Assembly (NCBI GenBank): GCA_905182645.1
Contig: CAJJCJ010000007.1
Coordinates: 78,718-142,717 of the forward strand
From: an uncultured Sulfitobacter sp.
GTDB taxonomy: Bacteria > Pseudomonadota > Alphaproteobacteria > Rhodobacterales > Rhodobacteraceae
DNA length: 64,000 nt
Direction: 5' to 3'
Position numbers and translations under genes: made by a program. Below the pieces are notes generated by a model. It had not been told where the DNA came from. It worked only from the letters and a program-made list of their open reading frames with translations, and made no database searches. Below are positions 1 to 7,514 of this stretch, in pieces. Numbering within the stretch: position 1 is the stretch's first letter; each line of letters opens with the position of its first letter.

Positions 1-264
1 CTGATGGACGCCAACGAGCCCTATATGATGTTGTCTGGCTATCGGTCGCCACAGACCAATACAATGCTCCGCAGTCGATCCCGTAACGTGGCAAAAAATT
101 CGTTGCATGTGCTTGGGCAGGCCGCTGATTTACGCTTAAACGGACGCTCTACGGACCAGATGTCACGTGCCGCAAAATCAGTTCGTGCTGGTGGTGTCGG
201 TCGTTACCGTGGATCAAACTTTGTCCATATGGACTGCGGACCGATACGCAGCTGGAACGGATAA
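1..264 (+). CDS. DUF882 / YcbK-like M15-type peptidase, C-terminal part
   Basis: The reading frame is open from the first base of the window, so only the C-terminal 87 residues are present. They match the DUF882 (YcbK, peptidase M15-like) fold: a SGYRSP stretch, the HVLGQAADLR motif with the putative zinc-binding His and Asp, and the terminal FVHMDCGP-RSW block containing the last metal-ligand His. Proteins of this family are exported and are thought to trim peptidoglycan; the exact substrate is not known. A strong hairpin terminator follows 27 bases after the TAA stop. It is the last chromosomal gene before the island and points towards the tRNA-Arg gene that would be its neighbour without the insertion. 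Confidence 0.85.
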   Translation: MMDANEPYMMLSGYRSPQTNTMLRSRSRNVAKNSLHVLGQAADLRLNGRSTDQMSRAAKSVRAGGVGRYRGSNFVHMDCGPIRSWNG

Positions 265-291
265 CCCACAAATACATAGCGCATAAAATTG

Positions 292-313
292 ACACCCTAT
301 AGGGTGTTTTTTT
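292..313 (+). terminator. Rho-independent terminator after the DUF882 gene
   Basis: A perfect 16-base palindrome ACACCCTATAGGGTGT is followed directly by seven T residues. It ends transcription of the peptidase gene just before the island's left boundary. Confidence 0.85.
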
Positions 314-330
314 ATGGGAGATGTTCAAAG

Positions 331-348
331 TTATTGGTGCACCCTACA
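331..348. repeat. Left attachment-site repeat (distal copy of tRNA-Arg 3' end)
   Basis: The 18 bases ttattggtgcaccctaca are identical to 6138-6155, where they form the last 14 bases of tRNA-Arg(CCG) plus 4 flanking bases. The next dozen bases are also weakly tRNA-like (8 of 12 match the T-arm region). This is the classic footprint of a tyrosine-recombinase element that integrates into a tRNA 3' end, leaving the tRNA intact at one end and a short copy at the other. Confidence 0.85.
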
Positions 349-453
349 TGCATCCAACAGCCATACCATAGCGCCTCACAATACCTCAATTTCCCTTATT
401 TAATTGACTACTATTTCCCGTCAAGTTTCAGGGCGTCTTGTAATGTCTCACCA

Positions 454-488
454 TATCCCCCACTTATTGGGGGATAATTTGGGGGATA
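454..488 (+). promoter_or_regulatory. Inverted and direct GGGGGATA repeats at the integrase start
   Basis: TATCCCCC (454-461) is followed by GGGGGATA at 469-476 and again at 481-488. The first pair forms a perfect 8-bp hairpin with a 7-base loop. The second GGGGGATA contains the apparent ribosome binding site of the integrase (TTG start at 492). Either downstream copy can pair with the upstream arm. Repeats of this kind next to tRNA-targeting integrases may also be integrase arm-binding sites; the two roles cannot be told apart here. Confidence 0.5.
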
Positions 489-491
489 CGA

Positions 492-1675
492 TTGACCAAG
501 CTCACTGCACTATTCGTTAAATCCGCGCTGGCTGGAAAACATGAGGACGGAAATGGCCTGCGGCTCATCAAGCGTAAGGACGGTGGAGGCCAATGGGTGT
601 TTCGCTACACTATCCACGGTTGGCGCCGTGAAATCGGCTTGGGCGGCATCTCTGCCGTTTCGCTGAAAGATGCGCGCAAAATCGCAGCTGGCCTCAGGGC
701 CGCCGTAGCGCGCGGCATAGACCCCATCAAGAAAAGGGCGCAGGAGCAGCGGGAAGCTGAGCGCAGTATGCACTTGCTCAAGGACGTTGCACTTGATGCA
801 TTTGAAAGCCTGAAGGCAGAGTTGAAGGGCGACGGCAAAGCAGGGCGCTGGTACAGCCCCCTCGAATTGCATATGCTTCCCAAACTAGGTGGCCTGCCCA
901 TCACTGAGCTGGATCAACAAGATATCCGCACCACGCTAGAGCCAATCTGGCATAGTAAATAAGCCACGGCCAAGAAGGCTGCCGATCGGCTCAAAAGGGG
1001 TTATTGCGCATGCAGCGGCCCTTGGGCTGGACGTCGATCTGCAAGTTGTTGAAAAAGCTAAGGCCCTTCTCGGTCGTCAACGGCACGAAGTCACATCCAT
1101 TCCAAGTATGCCTTGGTCCGCAGTTCCGGAGTTCTAGAAGCCTAGAAGAGCCGACGATCACCCACCTCGCACTGCGCCTGCTCATCCTCACGGGGCTACG
1201 ATCCAATCCAATACGATTTGCGCGGCTCGATGAGATCGACCGAGATGTGTAGACCGTCCCTGCAGACAACATGAAAGCCCGCTTAGGCAAGGCAAAAAAC
1301 TTTCGCGTCCCGCTATCCGAAGAAGCACGGCATGTCATTCAACTCGCCCTGCCCTATGAGCGCGATGGCTATCTATTTCCTTCGGCACGGAGAGGCGTCA
1401 GCAGTGACGCAACCATGGCGAGGCATATGGAGCGAAAGGGGTTGTCGGCCCGACCCCACGGCTTCAGATCAAGTCTGAGGACGTGGTTGGCTGACAAAAC
1501 CAACGCACCCCATGAAGTTGCTGAGGCCGTGCTGGCACACATCACAGACAGCAAGGTCGTGCGCACCTATCGTCAGACCAACTATCTCGACCAGAGGCGC
1601 GTTCTGCTCGAACATTGGACGCGGTACTCCTTACAAAGAGATGCAGATGTCATCGATATCGGAGCAAGAAAATGA
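492..1675 (+). pseudogene. P4-type tyrosine integrase (DUF4102 family), degenerate
   Basis: The residues from the TTG start at 492 match the N-terminal arm-binding domain of P4-like integrases (GNGLRL, WVFRYTIHG, REIGLGG). The catalytic domain is still readable further on: LTGLRSNPIRFARLDEI with the first catalytic Arg, then HGFRSSLRTW with the HxxR box, and LAHITDSKVVRTYRQTNYLDQR with the final catalytic Tyr region. Lesions along the frame are a TAA at 960-962, a +1 shift in the AAAAGGGG run around 993-1000, a TAG at 1135-1137 together with a second shift, and a TAG at 1250-1252 where Trp is expected. The shortest intact piece (from 1271) lacks the N-terminal half. The gene is therefore dead. 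Its last codons overlap the next gene (ATGA at 1672-1675). Confidence 0.9.
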
Positions 1676-2162
1676 CAGAAATCGACAATCCCTTTGATGG
1701 CGAGGCTGCGCGGATAATTCATCAGCAGGACGTCACTGAACAGCAGGCACGCGACTTCGTCGTTCTTCGTTACCTGAAAGAACGCGACACTCGGGCGCTG
1801 GCTCATTGGCTGAGGGCGACTATTTCCCCAGCGAAGCAGTCAGACGGTTGTTCTCATTCATGCTTCAGCCCGTGCGAACGGACGCGGATGATCCCGATAA
1901 GAATTACACTTGCAGCCTTGAAGCAGTGCCATTTGAATTGAAGGCTAAACGGAGGGACGGCAAACGAGGCGCCCCAAAAAATCCAGTGTCAGACGAGCGA
2001 AATCAAGCAATATCAGATTACTACGATCGTCGCATGACTGAGATCGGCGTAGGTCACTACGAGACCATCATCGCGGAGCTGGTCGATCTACTCAAACCAG
2101 ACATAAACGAGAGCGCCATACGTGAAGCCATAAAAAACCGATCCCCAAAATCTGGCTCGTGA
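1672..2162 (+). pseudogene. Small integrase-coupled protein, frameshifted
   Basis: An ATG at 1672 overlaps the integrase stop (ATGA), indicating translational coupling. The first frame reads about 45 coherent residues up to ALAHW, and the continuation AEGDYFPSEAVRRLF is found in another frame from about 1809 to a TGA at 2160-2162. A one-base loss at 1807-1808 (expected TGG GCT, seen TGGCT) explains the break. The rebuilt product would be about 163 residues, rich in charged residues, with no motif I recognise. Its place directly after the integrase suggests an excision or regulatory helper, which is inference only. Confidence 0.6.
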
Positions 2163-2480
2163 GCATTTCGTCTTAATAAGGCGTGGATGGTTGCGGCGAT
2201 GTAGCGGCATTCGCCGACTGCATGGCAGCTGAGTGTTTTATTGCGGTGGCAGCTCTAGTGTTTCCCGCAAGTCCTGCACCCGTCGCCACGGATCTCTAGC
2301 CGCTCGGACACGCAGTCCCAATAATTAATTGACGTGTTTTAATCCTTAAAAATATGGTTAGGGGAATTAATAGTCTATTTATTTCCCTTTCTATTTTAAT
2401 GACTTAACTTAACTTTTCGTTCGATACAGACCCATCTAAAACCCCTGCGTCTCAAAGAAGCGAATATAGGAGATGGCATA
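2163..2480. other. AT-rich intergenic region with a candidate promoter
   Basis: No coding sequence is visible. The stretch becomes very AT-rich after 2320. TTGACG at 2329-2334 and TATGGT at 2352-2357, 17 bases apart, form a plausible sigma-70 promoter for the winged-helix gene that starts at 2481. The -10 matches only four of six consensus positions. Confidence 0.4.
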
Positions 2481-3116
2481 ATGACCGATAAACTTTTGAC
2501 GATCGACGAGCTAGCTGCTGCGATGGCTAGAAAGAGTTACAAACCTCAAAAGAAGGGGACTGGGCATCATGTCCAGCTTGCGGAATGGGTGATGGTTTTA
2601 GAGGCATGGGCCACTATGCCCACCGGCCCGCGCGCCCTCTACATTGAATTCAGGCGACGCTTCAATGGCGGCAACAACGGTCACATCTTCCTAAGCCACC
2701 GAGATGCGGCAAAGGCGCTGAACATGGGCAGAGACACAGTATCACGCTATTTCAAAGACCTGATCGAGCGCGGCTTCATTGTGGTGACAAAGGGGCATTT
2801 CTTGGGGCCAGAGGGAATAGGGCAAAGCACCCATTACCGCCTGACGGAAAAGGCTCACAAGAGCAAACCTGCGACCAAAAATTTCATGAAATGGAGGCAG
2901 TCAAAAAAACAAAAGCCCCGTAGGAAAATCCAACATCCCATGGCAGGAAAATCCGAAACCCCATGTCGGAAAATCCTACCGCTTTGGGCCAAAAAGGGGC
3001 TTCTACCGTGTCGGAAAACCCTGCCATATATACCTCTGACAGTTGGGAAGGCGGAGCAGCACATGATGCAAGGTCTAGGCTTATGCGGAAATGCCGTTGC
3101 GCAGGTGGCGACATGA
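2481..3116 (+). CDS. Replication-initiator-like winged-helix protein of the island
   Basis: This 211-residue protein opens with a short helical part and then a winged-helix-like segment (about residues 40-120): TGPRALYIEFRRRFNGGNNG, LSHRDAAKALNMGRDTVSRYFKDLIERGFI, and a wing-like HYRLTEKA. Proteins of this type are common in Rhodobacteraceae plasmids, prophages and islands, usually annotated only as helix-turn-helix proteins; a role in replication initiation or regulation is inferred. The C-terminal third is low in secondary-structure signal and consists of repeated RKI/GKS units that come from a DNA-level repeat (see 2923-3021). A different frame from about 2963 also looks coherent (SENPAIYTSDSWEGG), so the real C-terminus may have been altered by a frameshift. 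SD: TAGGAGA-like bases at 2467-2473. Confidence 0.65.
   Translation: MTDKLLTIDELAAAMARKSYKPQKKGTGHHVQLAEWVMVLEAWATMPTGPRALYIEFRRRFNGGNNGHIFLSHRDAAKALNMGRDTVSRYFKDLIERGFIVVTKGHFLGPEGIGQSTHYRLTEKAHKSKPATKNFMKWRQSKKQKPRRKIQHPMAGKSETPCRKILPLWAKKGLLPCRKTLPYIPLTVGKAEQHMMQGLGLCGNAVAQVAT
2923..3021 (+). repeat. Four iteron-like GGAAAATCC direct repeats
   Basis: GGAAAATCC occurs at 2923-2931, 2946-2954 and 2968-2976, and GGAAAACCC at 3013-3021. The spacings are 23, 22 and 45 bases, that is about two helical turns or a multiple. The copies fall in different codon phases, so the conservation is at the DNA level and not the protein level. They lie at the 3' end of the initiator-like gene. Clustered direct repeats of about 22 bp beside a rep-like gene are typical of iteron replication origins. 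Confidence 0.55.
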
Positions 3117-3167
3117 CAGACAGCCATTCTCAGCAAATCAGCGGTAAAGAACTATTGATCACTAAAT

Positions 3168-3584
3168 TTATCCTACTGATTGGTGGACTTCAATCACATT
3201 TCCTTCGGGGTCATGGAAGAATACCTGATGCCAGTCTTTTGCGAAGGCAGTGCCATAATTTGAGTAGGGAATGTCTTTGCTGTCCAGTAGTGTCATGAAC
3301 GCCGCAATGTCGTCAGTGCGGAAGGCTATATGACCTCTCTCAATAGGATTAATGACCTCACCGTTTTTGAAGGCTACAGTAAGGTCCTTGGTGGCCAAGT
3401 GCATCTGCATTTTGCCATCCGTGGCAAACCTAATTTTCCCGTCATAGCCACTCGAACTTGTCGCATCGGGTCTGGGGAACGACTGGATCGGGACGTCATC
3501 AAGACCAAGCACCTGCGTGTAGAAGTCGTGCAAACGGTCCACATCTTCGGACACAAAGTTGATGTGGTGGAACTCAAGTTTCAT
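3168..3584 (-). CDS. VOC-family (glyoxalase/bleomycin-resistance fold) protein
   Basis: A 138-residue single-unit vicinal-oxygen-chelate protein. The N-terminal FHHINFVSEDVDRLHDFYTQVLGL and the C-terminal FFHDPEGNVIEVHQ are hallmarks of the fold. Likely metal ligands are the His in FHHINF, the His in HIAFR and the Glu in NVIEVHQ. Members act on lactoylglutathione, catechols, fosfomycin or other small molecules; the substrate cannot be deduced. It is cargo of the tRNA-Arg island, transcribed against the initiator-like gene and without operon partners. A near-identical 22-23 base repeat lies on both sides of it (3123-3145 and 3941-3962). Confidence 0.85.
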   Translation of the reverse strand: MKLEFHHINFVSEDVDRLHDFYTQVLGLDDVPIQSFPRPDATSSSGYDGKIRFATDGKMQMHLATKDLTVAFKNGEVINPIERGHIAFRTDDIAAFMTLLDSKDIPYSNYGTAFAKDWHQVFFHDPEGNVIEVHQSVG

Positions 3585-4117
3585 GGGTGACCTAACTGCG
3601 TGTTGTTCTTCATGTAAATTATAGGGATTACTGCGAGGCCTGTATATGAGGGTATTCCCAACGCATTTTAGGCAGGTGGAACTTTGAATTGAGGGCTTGT
3701 ATGTGCTTAATACAACCTGAAAACTACGAAGTTAGATGACGTATGCCTTGGCTGGAATAGCGACCGCCAGAACGACTATAAACGCTTTATTTCGGAATAC
3801 GCGTTTTCAATAATAATATGGTCAAGGACCAAGTCTCTTGCGGCCTAGACAACAGGCCGCAAAACCTAAGTGGTCAGCTTTCTGCCCACATATCTTAACT
3901 AGAAACCCTTCTCCTGATGCTACCCGTTCCCACAGGCCGCGCCATTCTCAGCAACCAGCGGTGAGTGTAGAAGACGGCCCGCGCCAAGGGGACGGAGGAG
4001 CAGGCCATCTTCAGGCAACCGAGTGAGTTACCGTGAGCTTATCTAGGGTGGCGAGCTTTGATGTAAATGCTTGCCCAATTTTTTTGGTGTTCAGTTGTTT
4101 AGCGCGTATAGTTAGCT
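3585..4117. other. 533-bp non-coding stretch with a strong hairpin
   Basis: No convincing gene is present; the longest open frame (3838-4026) is proline- and arginine-rich without family resemblance. At 3838-3862 there is a perfect 9-bp hairpin, TTGCGGCCT, seven-base loop, AGGCCGCAA, with no T-run on either strand, so it is not a normal terminator. At 3941-3962 a sequence nearly repeats 3123-3145. Confidence 0.5.
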
Positions 4118-4762
4118 TTAACCTGTAAATGGAACTGCAAAAACGATTAGGACAGCATAGCTTTCCCGATTGCAACCACTGACCACCGGGGGAGCTTCGC
4201 CGGGCTTTAGCGGGAAAGCGGTGCGGTCAGCATATTCTGGGGAGCATGTGCCTGTTTCACCTGCGGGTGTGTAGCGTGCGGACCTGCAAGGGCCATGTGT
4301 GACATCAGATATGGTTTTATCATCTGAGAGTGACCAGGCTTGTTTGCCATCCGCGTCCGGTTGCTCAACAGTCAGAAGAGAAATATTTTCTTCGCCGTTG
4401 GTAACATAATATTGCCCTGCAGGGATTGGAAACTCCGGGGCTTTCATGATCAAGCCGTTCTCATCAAGCCACCAATCATCAATATCAAACCTCCAACCCG
4501 CAGGCGCGATATTTCCAGCTTTTTGTAAGGCTTGATAAAACCGCAGCCAGACACCAATTGGGCCTGGGTCAACCTTCCAGATGCCCCAAGTTTCGGCGCC
4601 CATTCCTGAGGTTGCTCCTTCCGGAGCTAGCGCTGCAATATACTGGGCTTGAATGCGGCGAATTTTTGTTTGAGCGAGGATAGGGCTGGCCAACGTGGAG
4701 GCCAAAAAACCAAGTGCCGAAGTAAGCAACTGGCGACGACTAAAATTGAATCTGGGTTTCAT
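4118..4762 (-). CDS. Tat-exported protein of unknown function
   Basis: The 214-residue product starts with a twin-arginine signal peptide: FSRRQLLTS, a hydrophobic LGFLASTLASP run, and a probable cleavage after ILAQ near residue 31. The mature part is globular, with many Trp and Pro residues (GAETWGIWKVDPGPIGVWL, DIDDWWLDENGL), and shows three Cys. Tat export implies folding in the cytoplasm, perhaps with a cofactor. I do not recognise the family. It is divergent from the SOUL haem-binding gene 193 bases to the right, and the two exported products may belong together, but nothing in the sequence proves this. Confidence 0.75.
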   Translation of the reverse strand: MKPRFNFSRRQLLTSALGFLASTLASPILAQTKIRRIQAQYIAALAPEGATSGMGAETWGIWKVDPGPIGVWLRFYQALQKAGNIAPAGWRFDIDDWWLDENGLIMKAPEFPIPAGQYYVTNGEENISLLTVEQPDADGKQAWSLSDDKTISDVTHGPCRSARYTPAGETGTCSPEYADRTAFPLKPGEAPPVVSGCNRESYAVLIVFAVPFTG

Positions 4763-4955
4763 GCGTACCTCGGTCTAGTTGCTAAGTTACAGTTTTACGT
4801 AGCGCGGTAGTTATTTTTGGCAAATGGGCGGCAGTGCCAAAGCAGATGTTGGGAAAATCAGTTAAAGTGATGTAATCTTTTAAAGACTAAAGGTTAGGTG
4901 AGACTGTTCACGACGAGATATGTCTGGCCTTTCATCATGCAGAGAGGTTTTAATC

Positions 4956-5549
4956 TTGGCGATAGGTATCCGTAGTACGATCCTTGCAATGGCACTCCTA
5001 TTTGGGACACAGGCGATGGCTTATGAAGAACCCACATACGATATCGTTTTTGTTACTGTCGGCTATGAGGTGCGCCAGTATCAAGATCGCTTGGCGGCAC
5101 AGGTTTCAGGTACTTCTGCAGCGAACTCAGCGTTTCGCAAGCTTTTCAAATACATCTCAGGTGCAAACACAGCGGCGGCAAAAGTTGCAATGACCGTTCC
5201 AGTTGCACAATCTGTAAACATCGAAATGACGGTCCATGTAGCGACATCATCCGAAGGCTACATGCAGTTTTTCCTGCCCTCTTCATTGACTGCTGACACG
5301 GCCCCACTACCTACCGATACAGAAATCAAGATCGTGAATGTAGAAGGCGGATATTACGCAGTTTCCGAATACTCTGGCAGATCGACAAAGGTCAACTTCG
5401 ATAGGCAACAAAGAAAGTTAATTGATAGCCTAGAGAGAGACGGTATCACGCCTACATCAACGCCCATTATGGCTACGTATAATGGACCACTCACATTACC
5501 TTTTATGCGCAGGAATGAGGCGATGGTGAGGATCGACTGGGGATCATAA
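4956..5549 (+). CDS. SOUL-family haem-binding protein, periplasmic
   Basis: The product matches SOUL/HBP proteins: YEEPTYDIV at the N-terminus of the mature part, YEVRQY, FRKLFKYISGANTAAAKVAMTVPV, and a C-terminal LPFMRRNEAMVRI. Such proteins bind haem or tetrapyrroles. I chose the TTG at 4956 because AGAGAGG lies 8 bases upstream (4941-4947) and it gives a compact signal peptide of about 22 residues ending in QAMA. An ATG at 4920 would add 12 residues and has a weaker ribosome site; an ATG at 4989 would cut the signal peptide in half. It is island cargo, with no linked haem-uptake genes. Confidence 0.85.
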   Translation: MAIGIRSTILAMALLFGTQAMAYEEPTYDIVFVTVGYEVRQYQDRLAAQVSGTSAANSAFRKLFKYISGANTAAAKVAMTVPVAQSVNIEMTVHVATSSEGYMQFFLPSSLTADTAPLPTDTEIKIVNVEGGYYAVSEYSGRSTKVNFDRQQRKLIDSLERDGITPTSTPIMATYNGPLTLPFMRRNEAMVRIDWGS

Positions 5550-5631
5550 TGACCAACGCTTACCTTTCTGGCGTAATGGGTCCACGATAATTAGATCAAA
5601 TTATCCCATTCAAAGTAGGTGATTTTTCGCC

Positions 5632-5829
5632 ATGATTGAGATGGACAACCACATAATCCCCGCCAATGCCCACAAGCAGCGATGCCCAAGGTGTCAGTCG
5701 CCACTGAATACTGTTGTAGTACATGGGCATGAACAGTGCGCCGTCTGCAAGTCTAACATCTTTGAGTGCTGCTCTGGGGATACGTGTGAGACGGATCACA
5801 ACTTAAGTGTTGGATACAAGAGGGGCTAA
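5632..5829 (+). CDS. Cysteine-rich zinc-ribbon-like microprotein
   Basis: A 65-residue product with a CPRCQSPL pair, a second CAVC pair and a third Cys cluster ECCSGDTC, in total eight Cys in about 40 residues. Two CxxC pairs separated by about 17 residues suggest a small zinc ribbon, and the CCSGDTC tail could hold another metal. It resembles short uncharacterised alphaproteobacterial proteins. An alternative start is the ATG at 5641. It lies inside the island, 80 bases after the SOUL gene, and no partner is evident. Confidence 0.6.
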   Translation: MIEMDNHIIPANAHKQRCPRCQSPLNTVVVHGHEQCAVCKSNIFECCSGDTCETDHNLSVGYKRG

Positions 5830-6137
5830 TGTAGGCATAATGGACCTCCGAATGAGAATGTTTCATGACCCGCGTTCGTAGCATTGGGATATGACTTCAA
5901 AGAGCAATTCCGCGCCCAATTTGCTGAGCGGCACAAGCGTTTGGGATTGTTCCAGCTTCTTTTCTAAATCGCCGGAAACCATCCAGCGAGACTATTGGCA
6001 TCACTCGCCAGACCATCAAGCGTCTGCGCTGCGAGCTATAGAAAGACGGAAATAATTTCTATCCTGTTACGCGTAACAGGTTGGAACTTTTTTGGCCAAC
6101 TTCGAAAAGTAACGAAATTCCTTTATTTATATAGTGA
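5830..6137. other. Right end of the island: palindrome and possible HTH remnant
   Basis: No intact gene is seen. One frame near 5969-6040 reads SSETIGITRQTIKRLRCEL before a TAG, which looks like the last helix-turn-helix of a recombinase or regulator, but too little remains to name it. An exact 18-bp palindrome lies at 6063-6080. Confidence 0.35.
6063..6080. promoter_or_regulatory. Perfect 18-bp palindrome near the right attachment site
   Basis: CCTGTTACGCGTAACAGG is fully self-complementary without a spacer. It lies 57 bases left of the right attachment repeat. It looks like a binding site for a dimeric DNA-binding protein, for example a regulator or excision factor of the island; the protein is unknown. 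Confidence 0.5.
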
Positions 6138-6141
6138 TTAT

Positions 6142-6218
<77 letters not shown>

Positions 6219-6291
6219 GTTGGGCAATCTATAACTTGGGCAAACAGATGCCGCAACGCCCTAATGCAACGCAGGTGGGTTAAAACTCATC

Positions 6292-7512
6292 CTAAGAAAA
6301 CAGATCATGGCATAGCTCTAGCGCATCAATCAGCACATCCACCTCGTCAGTGGTGTTGTACATTGCAAATGACGCGCGGCAGGTTGCCCCCACGCCGATA
6401 TGTTCCATCAACGGCATCGCGCAATGGGTCCCTGCCCGCACTGCGACACCCTTTTTATCAAGCACAGTTGAGATGTCATGGGCATGCGCCGCACCTTGCA
6501 TGGTGAAACTGAATATTGCGCCTTTGGTTGCCGATTGGCCCTGCACGTTCACCCAGTTCAACCCATCAAGCCGATTGCGCGCATAGTTGCAAAGATCAGC
6601 CTCATGCGCCGCAATCGCACCCATGCCAATGTCCATCATGTAATCCAACGCAACACCAAGCCCGATGGTTTGCACGATCCCGGGGGTGCCCGCCTCAAAC
6701 TTCATCGGTGCATCATTATAAGTGACCGTATCGCGGGTCACATCCCGGATCATGTCGCCACCACCCATAAATGGGCGCATCTCGGCCATACGGTCAGGTG
6801 CAACGTAAATCGCACCAGACCCCGATGGCCCGTAAAGTTTATGGCCAGTAATCCCATAGAAATCAGCGCCAATATCGGTGACATCGACAGGCATATGCAC
6901 GGAGGATTGGGATCCGTCGACCAACACAGGCACGCCTTTGGCATGCGCACCGGCGCAGATTGCTTTGACATCAACCACGGTGCCCAACACGTTGGACATA
7001 TGGGTGACGGCGACCAATTTGGTCTTGGGACCAATCGCCGCGATCACGGCCTCCGGATCAAGATCACCTTTGGCGTCCACATCGACCCACTTGATCACTA
7101 CACCCAGACGCTCGCGCAGGAAATGCCAAGGCACGATATTTGCGTGATGCTCCATGATCGACAATACGATCTCGTCGCCCGCTTGCATACGCGGTGCGGC
7201 CCAAGCGTAAGACACCATATTGATGCCCTCAGTTGTGCCAGAATTTAAAATGATGTTGTCTTCAGACCCTGCATTCAGGAAACGCGCGATCTTGGCGCGC
7301 ACACCCTCGTATTTTTCGGTCGCAATGGTGGACAGTGTATGAAGACCGCGATGAACATTTGCATATTCTTCAGCGTAGGCCGTGTTAATCGCATCGATGA
7401 CAACCTGCGGTTTTTGCGCTGACGCACCATTATCAAGATAAACCAACGGCTTACCGTTCACTTGACGGCTAAGGATCGGGAAATCGTCGCGAATTTTAAG
7501 AATATCAAACAT
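6292..7512 (-). CDS. sufS: Cysteine desulfurase SufS
   Basis: A 406-residue group II desulfurase of the SUF system. It is a PLP enzyme that removes sulfur from cysteine and passes persulfide to the SufBCD scaffold. Visible landmarks are the N-terminal LVYLDNGASAQKP, HHANIVPW, the PLP lysine in TGHKLYGPSG, and the catalytic Cys364 in RAGTHCAMPLM, the same position as in E. coli SufS. It is the last gene of the long leftward suf operon, 2 bases after the second Yip1-like gene. The next gene downstream is the tRNA-Arg; no sufE/sufU, sufT or sufA follows here, unlike in many relatives. Confidence 0.96.
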   Translation of the reverse strand: MFDILKIRDDFPILSRQVNGKPLVYLDNGASAQKPQVVIDAINTAYAEEYANVHRGLHTLSTIATEKYEGVRAKIARFLNAGSEDNIILNSGTTEGINMVSYAWAAPRMQAGDEIVLSIMEHHANIVPWHFLRERLGVVIKWVDVDAKGDLDPEAVIAAIGPKTKLVAVTHMSNVLGTVVDVKAICAGAHAKGVPVLVDGSQSSVHMPVDVTDIGADFYGITGHKLYGPSGSGAIYVAPDRMAEMRPFMGGGDMIRDVTRDTVTYNDAPMKFEAGTPGIVQTIGLGVALDYMMDIGMGAIAAHEADLCNYARNRLDGLNWVNVQGQSATKGAIFSFTMQGAAHAHDISTVLDKKGVAVRAGTHCAMPLMEHIGVGATCRASFAMYNTTDEVDVLIDALELCHDLFS

Positions 7513-7514
7513 GA

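Noticed and set aside
3838..4026. Open frame of 62 codons in the gene-free part of the island
   Set aside because: Arg/Pro-rich composition, no ribosome site and no family resemblance; it also runs through a hairpin.
6478..7248. Long plus-strand frame of 256 codons opposite sufS
   Set aside because: It is His- and Arg-rich and mirrors the codon pattern of sufS, which is unmistakable on the other strand.
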